A stretch of DNA of 10,788 nucleotides, from the NCBI GenBank assembly GCA_017430945.1, contig JAFRMB010000176.1:1-10788 (forward strand), read 5' to 3'. The stretch's first letter is position 1. Every line of letters starts with the position of its first letter. This DNA is from Clostridia bacterium (lineage in GTDB: Bacteria; Bacillota_A; Clostridia; Christensenellales; Aristaeellaceae). The notes beneath the pieces were generated by a model. It searched no databases, was not told the DNA's origin, and saw only the letters and a list, made by a program, of their open reading frames with translations. Shown piece after piece: positions 6,022 to 10,788 of the stretch. Made by a program: the position numbers and the translations under genes.

Positions 6022-7353
6022 ATGTCTAATGCGAAACATAGCGTAAAGGGCCTGCGGATCGGAAGATATCGCATCACACCGCTGGGACTTGGCGTGCTCG
6101 GCGCGTTGCTGCTGATCCTGATCGGGATCATCGTCGTCGCCGTGTTTAATCCCTTCGGCGGCGCTGACCGACCGGCCAAGGTGCAGGCAACGCCGACCAT
6201 CGACCCAAACGAAGTCACGCCGACACCGACACCCAAGCCGACCCCCTCTCCCACGCCGGTGCCTGAACCGCGCTCGGCCAGGATCCGTTCTCTGGGCGAG
6301 ATCGCCATGCAGCTTAATCTGTTGAAGGATGCGCTGGACGAGAACGCGAATGACTACGAGTTCAGCGATATGTTCAGTTACATCAGCGATGTCATGGGCA
6401 ACGCTGACTATACGGTCGCGGATGTGGAAGGCACGCTCGGCGGCACGAAAAACGTATCCGGCAACGGGTCACAACTCATCACGCCGCCTTCTCTGATCGG
6501 CGTGCTGAAGGACTGTGGTGTGGATATGCTGACGCTGGCCAACGACCACGCGCTGGACGGCGGCTTCGACGAGCTCAAGGCCGAGGTCCAGAACTGTGCC
6601 ACCGCGGGTATGGATTATGTCGGCGCCGCGGCTTCTATGGAAGAGAAGCACACGCCCGTCATCAAAGAGATCAACGGCATCAATGTCGCGTTCCTGGCAT
6701 ATACCGAAACGCTGAACGGACTCACGAAGAACACAGATGAGGCTGCAATCCGCTATGGCGTCAATCTGGTGACCAAATCCAACGCCAATTCCGATGTCAA
6801 ATCGGCTCGCGAAGCCGGTGCCGACGTCGTCATCTGTTACGTCAGCTGGGGCAAGATGCTCGACAGCAAGGTCACGGACACGCAGAAGCAGATCGCCAAA
6901 GTTCTGGTCAACGCCGGCGTGGATGTCATCATCGGTTACGGCCCGCATCTGGTCCAACCCGCCATGTGGCTGGAGGCTCCGCCTGCGGCAGACGGTGCTG
7001 TACACCGCACCCTGATCCTGCTCTCCGCAGGCAACTTCCTGTCGGATCAGCGCGACAAGTACACCGACAGCAGCGTGATCTTTGACTTTACGATCCAGGA
7101 GACCGGCCCGGCCACCGGAGAGTTCACGATCACGAATCCCACCTATATCCCCACCTATGTATGGCGAAACGATGAGGGCGGCAACAAATACACATACCAC
7201 ACGCTGCCGGTCGGCAAGTGGCTGGAGGAGCAGCCGGAAGGCATGGTCTACACCGACGTCACCCGCATGCGTGAAGTCTGGGCCGAGGTTCAGGGCATCA
7301 TGAACAGCAACAGCACGGATGGCAGCAATGTCGCAGAGATCGCGCCGGAATGA
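6022..7353 (+). CDS. Membrane-anchored CapA-like protein with altered metal site
   Basis: The protein has 443 residues: a short basic N-terminus, one membrane segment (about 20-42), a Thr-Pro linker (about 57-84), then a CapA (PGA_cap, metallophosphatase-like) domain from about 88. Family landmarks are VADVEG (132-137), LANDHALDGG (172-181), VSWG (274-277) and IIGYGPHLVQP (303-313). The usual forms are GD, NLE, ANNH, HWG and G-x-HPH. Here the Asp is Glu93, the Asn before H176 is Asp175, the His of HWG is Ser275, and the first His of HPH is Gly307. Only E136, H176 and H309 clearly remain. The ATG at 6022 has GGAGG 8 nt upstream; a TTG at 6007 overlaps that site and is rejected. The domain should sit outside the membrane. 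True CapA acts in poly-gamma-glutamate export or attachment, but no pgsBC genes are present, and the altered residues suggest a binding or structural role. Confidence 0.85.
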   Translation: MSNAKHSVKGLRIGRYRITPLGLGVLGALLLILIGIIVVAVFNPFGGADRPAKVQATPTIDPNEVTPTPTPKPTPSPTPVPEPRSARIRSLGEIAMQLNLLKDALDENANDYEFSDMFSYISDVMGNADYTVADVEGTLGGTKNVSGNGSQLITPPSLIGVLKDCGVDMLTLANDHALDGGFDELKAEVQNCATAGMDYVGAAASMEEKHTPVIKEINGINVAFLAYTETLNGLTKNTDEAAIRYGVNLVTKSNANSDVKSAREAGADVVICYVSWGKMLDSKVTDTQKQIAKVLVNAGVDVIIGYGPHLVQPAMWLEAPPAADGAVHRTLILLSAGNFLSDQRDKYTDSSVIFDFTIQETGPATGEFTITNPTYIPTYVWRNDEGGNKYTYHTLPVGKWLEEQPEGMVYTDVTRMREVWAEVQGIMNSNSTDGSNVAEIAPE

Positions 7354-7396
7354 TCTTTTTCAAAAGGTGATGTCCTGTCGAAACATGGATCTGATC

Positions 7397-7430
7397 AAAG
7401 CGCAGGGGCGGGAACGTCCCTGCGCTTTTA
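7397..7430 (+). terminator. Intrinsic terminator after the CapA-like gene
   Basis: AAAGCGCAGGG (7397-7407) and CCCTGCGCTTT (7418-7428) form an 11-bp stem with a 10-nt loop. The T-run is short (TTTTA), and the A-run opposite makes it partly bidirectional. It separates the CapA-like gene from mutY. I see no convincing separate promoter for mutY in 7429-7463, so some readthrough may be needed. Confidence 0.8.
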
Positions 7431-7475
7431 CAGACGATCTTAGACAGCTTTGTACAGCGATACGGAGGCGAACCC

Positions 7476-8492
7476 ATGTCCCTTTCCAAAGATCTTTTGA
7501 ACTGGTATGATGCAAACCGGCGCGAGCTCCCCTGGCGCGGCACCCGGGACCCCTATCGCATATGGCTTTCGGAGATAATGCTGCAGCAGACCCAGGCTGA
7601 GACCGTGAAGGGATATTACGCCAGATTCCTTCAACGGTTCCCCACCGTCGAAGCATTGGCGGCCGCCCCTGAAGAGGCCGTTTTGAAACTCTGGGAGGGA
7701 CTGGGCTATTATTCACGCGCACACAACCTGCACGCAGCTTCAAGGATCGTATCGAGCGAGCTGGACGGCAGATTTCCTCAAAACGCTTCGGCACTGCGCC
7801 GCCTGCCGGGCATCGGTCCCTACGCAGCGAATGCCATCGCCTCCATCGCGTACGACGAGCCTGTACCGGCATTGGATGGAAACCAGGCCCGGGTACTGTC
7901 GAGGATCCTGGCGTGGGACGATGCCATTCGTTCTCCTTTCGATCTTCTGGCGCCCGCGCTGACCCTGGTCGCGCACGACCGTCCCGGCGACTACAATCAG
8001 GCGCTCATGGACCTTGGCGCGATGATATGTACGCCAAACCAGCCAAAGTGCGAATGCTGTCCCATCGCGGGTCACTGCAGGGCGCTTCAGGAAGACGACG
8101 TGCTCAGCTTTCCTCGCAAACGGCCTCCGACGGCAAAAAAAACACAGGATTGGACGATCCTGCTGATGTACGCGAACGAACGGCTGCTGGTACACAAACG
8201 GCCGAAGGGTCTGCTCGGCGGCCTGTACGAATTCGTCTCCGTACAGGGACATCCCGGGCCGGACATTCTGGTTCCTACCCTTGAAGCACAGGGTTTTTCG
8301 GGCATTTGCGAATTGGAGCGGCTGCCGGACGCAAGGCATATGTTCACCCACCTGGTGTGGCGCATGCAGGGTTGGCGGACCCGGTGTGACGGCTTCCCCG
8401 ACAGCTATACCGCCATAGACCCGGGGACCTTGTCGTCTCTGGCCTTTCCTTCCGCGCTGCGCGTGTACAGGTCAGCCGCAGCATCCAGTTAG
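7476..8492 (+). CDS. mutY: MutY, adenine DNA glycosylase
   Basis: The 338-residue product is full length (E. coli MutY is 350). It removes adenine mispaired with 8-oxoguanine or guanine in base excision repair. Visible features are LPWRGTRDPYRIWLSEIMLQ with catalytic Glu33, the helix-hairpin-helix LPGIGPYAANAI (110-121), catalytic Asp134 in ALDGN, and the [4Fe-4S] loop C185-x6-C192-x2-C195-x5-C201. C194 is an extra cysteine inside that loop. The C-terminal part (about 225-335) fits the Nudix-like 8-oxoguanine recognition domain, with FTHLVWRM (290-297) as its conserved strand. GGAGG (7464-7468) lies 7 nt before the ATG. As a [4Fe-4S] protein it would be a client of the SmsCB machinery, but this adjacency need not be functional. 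The gene converges on the thioesterase gene. Confidence 0.95.
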   Translation: MSLSKDLLNWYDANRRELPWRGTRDPYRIWLSEIMLQQTQAETVKGYYARFLQRFPTVEALAAAPEEAVLKLWEGLGYYSRAHNLHAASRIVSSELDGRFPQNASALRRLPGIGPYAANAIASIAYDEPVPALDGNQARVLSRILAWDDAIRSPFDLLAPALTLVAHDRPGDYNQALMDLGAMICTPNQPKCECCPIAGHCRALQEDDVLSFPRKRPPTAKKTQDWTILLMYANERLLVHKRPKGLLGGLYEFVSVQGHPGPDILVPTLEAQGFSGICELERLPDARHMFTHLVWRMQGWRTRCDGFPDSYTAIDPGTLSSLAFPSALRVYRSAAASS

Positions 8493-8555
8493 CCTTGAAC
8501 CTGTGCCGAACGCAACACCCGACGTTCAAATGTGAGCGCCGTCCCGAAGGCAGCG

Positions 8556-9281
8556 CTATCCCAACGTAAGCCGCGCAAGGACAGATAACCGTCCATCCGG
8601 CAACGCGATGCCAAGATCCATATCCCGGCCGCTCCTACGCATGAACACCCTGAGCGCATCCCCCTCATGTGCCGAAGCAAGAAAGACGACGGACATGCCC
8701 ATTATGTCCAGTTCCTCCCACGCTTCCACGGAGAAAGCGTCGACGATGGCCCGGATATAGGCGACATTGTTCATGTGCCCGGCCATATCGATGTCCGACG
8801 CGCAAACGCGGTGGCGGGACACGGATTCCCCTTCAAAATGTGTGTCGATGCGGGGAAATAGCGCCGTTGCATGCGCCCCCTGCGTAAAACGCATATCGTT
8901 CGGGATCACGGACGCGACGGAAAGCTGCTGTTTTGTGTGCATGTCAAGGAAGGCCCACTCCGTGACGCCTTTGATCCTCTCTTCCCCTGAGCAGACGATG
9001 CGGAAATGGCTTCGGCATCGGCGTCCCTCAGGCGGCTCCAACCTGAAATCGATAGCGATATCTTCAAAGATACGGGGCCTGTCCACGAATCCGATCATCG
9101 TCTTTACGGCGATCCAGAACACCCCTCGCCTTTGAAGTGACGTCCAATCTGCGCATGAACCCCTGGCCGCCATCGCAGCGGTGTCCATGAACAATTCAAA
9201 GGTATCCGGGATGCCGAGACGGCCACTCGCATCGACCTGGCCGGGAAGTATTGTCACCCTTCTCGCGTAATCTGACAGCAT
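8556..9281 (-). CDS. Acyl-ACP thioesterase, FatA/FatB-like double hot-dog
   Basis: The 241-residue protein matches the bacterial acyl-ACP thioesterase family, which hydrolyses acyl-ACP to free fatty acid in the cytosol. The first hot-dog half contains VDASGRLGIPDTFELFMD (16-33) and WIAVKTMIGFVDRP (56-69). The second half has SDIDMAGHMNNVAYI (162-176) and a terminal VVFLASAHEGDAL (198-210). From remembered plant FatB, the catalytic set is D-x-N-x-H plus a later Glu. Here D165 and H169 are kept, but the Asn position is Ala167 and the Glu position appears to be Ser203, so activity may be altered. The start ATG at 9281 follows GGAGGG by 8 nt; a TTG at 9299 overlaps the ribosome binding site. It has its own promoter. 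Family call is firm; substrate chain length cannot be read from sequence. Confidence 0.88.
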   Translation of the reverse strand: MLSDYARRVTILPGQVDASGRLGIPDTFELFMDTAAMAARGSCADWTSLQRRGVFWIAVKTMIGFVDRPRIFEDIAIDFRLEPPEGRRCRSHFRIVCSGEERIKGVTEWAFLDMHTKQQLSVASVIPNDMRFTQGAHATALFPRIDTHFEGESVSRHRVCASDIDMAGHMNNVAYIRAIVDAFSVEAWEELDIMGMSVVFLASAHEGDALRVFMRRSGRDMDLGIALPDGRLSVLARLTLG

Positions 9282-9313
9282 GTGGCAGTCCCTCCGCAAA
9301 TCATTCCTATGGT

Positions 9314-9341
9314 ATTATAGCATATCTCCCCGCTTTGTCCA
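9314..9341 (-). promoter_or_regulatory. Extended -10 promoter of the thioesterase gene
   Basis: On the minus strand TGGACA (9336-9341, 5 of 6) is followed after 16 bp by TATAAT (9314-9319). The -10 is preceded by TGC, making it an extended -10. The leader to the ATG at 9281 is about 25 nt and includes TTTGCGG, which merges into the ribosome binding site. Confidence 0.75.
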
Positions 9342-9456
9342 GATGTGTCGGTGCGGTGAAGCTGCCCGTAGCATCACAACGGCATATTTTCCATCGCCTT
9401 GTTTTGTACGATTTGTGAACAATTTCGCTTTTATTCGCTTTTTTTCAGAATCGGCG

Positions 9457-9505
9457 TTGACATGGCGGATCGGATGAATTATCATATAATCAGGTATGGT
9501 ATGAT
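9457..9505 (+). promoter_or_regulatory. Promoter region of the 9554 membrane protein gene
   Basis: TTGACA (9457-9462) has TATCAT (9480-9485, 5 of 6) at a 17-bp spacing. A perfect TATAAT (9485-9490) is 22 bp away, too far for that -35. A second candidate is the extended -10 TGGTATGAT (9497-9505), which has no good -35 but sits next to the TTTGCGG leader motif exactly as in the CapA-like gene promoter. Which one is used cannot be decided here. Confidence 0.65.
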
Positions 9506-9553
9506 ATTTCGAATTTTTGCGGTCTATCGCACCGATCATGGAGGTAACGAGTT

Positions 9554-10582
9554 ATGTTCAAAAAGGGTCGCAAGCGCGAAGCCAAGGGATTGGCTGTGGT
9601 TTATTTCATCATCGGGCTCCTCATATTGCTGATCATACTGGCGATCATCTATTTTGCGCTGGTCGAGCTCGATTATTCCGACAGGATCAAGGACCCTGAG
9701 GCGACCATTCGATCCTATGTTGAGATGACTCCTGAGCCTGAAGGCCTTGAGCTTGATGGGGTACAGAAGAGCGGGCTGGAAGTGCCGCTGGATGTGGATC
9801 TGACCGCCACCGACACGCCGGAGCCCACCGCGACCCCGACGCCCACCCCCGCACCTACCCCGGTGCCCACCCCGTCACCCACGCCGCTGCCGCCGTCGAT
9901 GGTCTCCGCGTCCCGGACATCAGGCTTCAGCGTGCCCGCCACCTCTACCGCGAACGCAGTGGCCGGGATCACGAAGTGCTATGTCTCCCAGTCTGACAAC
10001 AGCCGCTATATGTATATGACAGGCTACGGCTACCTGAACGATCCGAAATTCGATGCCAGTCGGGCGATCAGCTACCTCATCACTGTCCAGTCCGGTACGG
10101 GTGCGAAGGTCGCATACCAGACGACCATCAAGCCCGGCATCTCCGGAAATCCGCACGCAGACGCGCTTTGCAAAAACGCCATGGTCTGCGACTACGAGGT
10201 CTGCATCGATGTCGGTTCACAGTATCAGGATGACACCTATGTGCTCGGCCTGGTCATCGCCTACAAGCGTCCCCGCAGCCGCCGCGTAAACTACGCCTAC
10301 TATGCTTTCCCAAGCGACATGAGCTTCACCGTGCAAGGCGGCCAGGTGGTCACGCCGTTGCCCATAGCCGGTGCTGAGCAGCCCGCTGTCGCAGGCTCAG
10401 AGGATATGGTGGATGACGCATTTGAAGACGGCGATTTCGATGGCAGCGATCTGCCGGATGCAGATTTCGGCGTTGACGATGACGATGGTGTTGACGCAGG
10501 CATCGACACTCAGAGCGATACCTCCACAAATACGGGCGTCATGACACCGCAGGATCTGTATCTTGAGCAAATGGGCGGTTGA
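9554..10582 (+). CDS. Membrane-anchored protein of unknown function with Thr-Pro linker and acidic tail
   Basis: I do not recognise the family. The 342-residue product begins with a basic segment (MFKKGRKREAK), then one membrane segment (about 13-36), then a charged stretch. A Thr-Pro linker follows (about 87-114), then a domain at about 135-265 rich in Tyr, Ser and alternating hydrophobic residues, which suggests beta structure. That domain carries four cysteines: C142, C206, C212 and C217. The tail (about 283-322) is very rich in Asp (DGDFDGSDLPDAD, GVDDDDGVDAG). GGAGG (9540-9544) is 9 nt before the ATG. By the positive-inside rule the C-terminal bulk lies outside the membrane. The anchor-plus-linker plan matches the CapA-like protein upstream, and the acidic low-complexity region echoes the zinc-ribbon protein. 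It may be a surface or cell-wall-associated protein with a carbohydrate-binding or Ig-like domain, but this is a guess. Confidence 0.85.
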   Translation: MFKKGRKREAKGLAVVYFIIGLLILLIILAIIYFALVELDYSDRIKDPEATIRSYVEMTPEPEGLELDGVQKSGLEVPLDVDLTATDTPEPTATPTPTPAPTPVPTPSPTPLPPSMVSASRTSGFSVPATSTANAVAGITKCYVSQSDNSRYMYMTGYGYLNDPKFDASRAISYLITVQSGTGAKVAYQTTIKPGISGNPHADALCKNAMVCDYEVCIDVGSQYQDDTYVLGLVIAYKRPRSRRVNYAYYAFPSDMSFTVQGGQVVTPLPIAGAEQPAVAGSEDMVDDAFEDGDFDGSDLPDADFGVDDDDGVDAGIDTQSDTSTNTGVMTPQDLYLEQMGG

Positions 10583-10617
10583 TCTCGGACCGACTGCATT
10601 GTATCAATCTGCTTTAT

Positions 10618-10655
10618 CTGCAGGGATGCAAAAAGCATTCCTGCAGTTTCTTTTG
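10618..10655 (+). terminator. Strong intrinsic terminator after the 9554 gene
   Basis: CTGCAGGGATGC (10618-10629) and GCATTCCTGCAG (10635-10646) form a 12-bp stem with one G-T pair and an AAAAA loop. TTTCTTTTG follows. It isolates the upstream gene from the IS element. Confidence 0.9.
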
Positions 10656-10667
10656 TGAAACAGAGAA

Positions 10668-10686
10668 CCACCAGCTATGCTGGTGG
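10668..10686 (+). repeat. Subterminal hairpin of the IS200-type left end
   Basis: CCACCAGC (10668-10675) and GCTGGTGG (10679-10686) form a perfect 8-bp stem around a TAT loop. Position, size and tight loop fit a TnpA recognition hairpin of the IS200/IS605 family. There is no T-run after it, so it is not a terminator. Confidence 0.65.
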
Positions 10687-10715
10687 GCGAAAAAGCTTAA
10701 GCTATGGACAAAAAG

Positions 10716-10779
10716 GGACCTCCTTCGTAAAATGACAACAGGTCTGCCAACCGAGTCAAGAAACGAAGGAGGAGAGTCC
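10716..10779 (+). promoter_or_regulatory. Shine-Dalgarno-sequestering hairpin in the transposase leader
   Basis: CCTCCTTCGT (10719-10728) is the exact reverse complement of ACGAAGGAGG (10763-10772). The latter contains the Shine-Dalgarno AAGGAGG (10766-10772), 7 nt before the ATG at 10780. GGA (10716-10718) can also pair with TCC (10777-10779), right up to the start codon, leaving a small bulge. In the folded mRNA the ribosome binding site is fully paired. IS200 of Salmonella is known to repress its transposase with a similar leader structure. Confidence 0.7.
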
Positions 10780-10788
10780 ATGAAGGAC
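10780..10788 (+). CDS. tnpA: Start of a TnpA transposase (Y1 Tyr family), partial
   Basis: Only ATG AAG GAC (Met-Lys-Asp) is inside the window. The strong Shine-Dalgarno at 10766-10772 fixes the start. Met-Lys-Asp is how several clostridial IS200-type transposases begin, as I remember them. The product would be a single-strand-specific tyrosine transposase of about 150 residues if complete. The identity rests on context and cannot be confirmed from three codons. Confidence 0.5.

Larger units (their letters stand above)
10656..10788 (+). mobile_element. Left end of an IS200/IS605-type insertion sequence, cut by the window
   Basis: The segment begins just behind the terminator T-run, has a perfect subterminal hairpin, a long leader and then the opening codons of a transposase. 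IS200/IS605 elements have no terminal inverted repeats but carry subterminal hairpins recognised by a Tyr transposase, and they insert 3' of short, often T-rich target sites, which fits the TTTCTTTTG here. The exact left boundary cannot be fixed from this window and the start given is approximate. The call depends on the hairpin, the leader layout and only three codons. Confidence 0.6.

Noticed and set aside
8535..8557. Hairpin AGCGCCG / CAGCGCT between mutY and the thioesterase gene as a terminator
   Set aside because: It has one mismatch, overlaps the thioesterase stop codon and has no T-run on either strand.
9457..9490. TTGACA and TATAAT as a promoter pair
   Set aside because: Both hexamers are perfect but the spacer is 22 bp; TATCAT at 17 bp, or the extended -10 at 9497-9505, is more plausible.

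Overview
The window looks like chromosomal DNA from an anaerobic, monoderm, moderately GC-rich Clostridia-type bacterium, perhaps an uncultured gut lineage such as Christensenellales (the lineage is inference). The reasons are a minimal SUF-like iron-sulfur operon (SmsC/SmsB type) instead of a full SUF or ISC locus, strong Gram-positive-style ribosome binding sites (GGAGG), single-pass surface proteins with Thr-Pro linkers, a clostridial-type CapA-like protein, and an IS200-type element at the right edge.

Layout. 1-190: no convincing gene, one imperfect inverted repeat. 191-2313: a three-gene plus-strand operon with a consensus promoter: a Cys-rich DUF134 helix-turn-helix protein (269-607), the ATPase SmsC (648-1391) and the scaffold SmsB (1396-2313). 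A bidirectional terminator (2371-2412) separates it from a convergent minus-strand gene (2415-5675). That gene encodes a 1086-residue membrane protein with an Asp/Tyr-rich low-complexity N-terminus, two membrane segments and thirteen tandem Ada-like His/Cys zinc-ribbon modules. A divergent AT-rich intergenic region (5676-6021) carries promoters for both sides and a possible H-type pseudoknot directly before the next Shine-Dalgarno. 6022-7353 encodes a membrane-anchored CapA-like protein whose metal site looks eroded. It is followed by a terminator and mutY (7476-8492). A convergent acyl-ACP thioesterase (8556-9281) is next, then an unrecognised membrane-anchored protein with a Thr-Pro linker and acidic tail (9554-10582), a strong terminator, and the left end plus first three codons of an IS200/IS605-type transposase (10780-10788).

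How the genes fit together. SmsC and SmsB should form an ATP-driven Fe-S cluster scaffold. The co-transcribed DUF134 protein is a candidate metal- or cluster-sensing regulator acting on a dyad over the -35 box. The zinc-ribbon array, the CapA-like protein and the 9554 protein are three separately promoted envelope proteins. MutY and the thioesterase are housekeeping DNA-repair and lipid functions. Three promoters (CapA-like, thioesterase, 9554 gene) share the heptamer TTTGCGG 10-13 nt downstream of a predicted -10 box, possibly a common control element.

The most novel items are the 13-module zinc-ribbon membrane protein with its duplicated Cys-to-His module pair, the pseudoknot-like leader, and the catalytically doubtful CapA-like protein.
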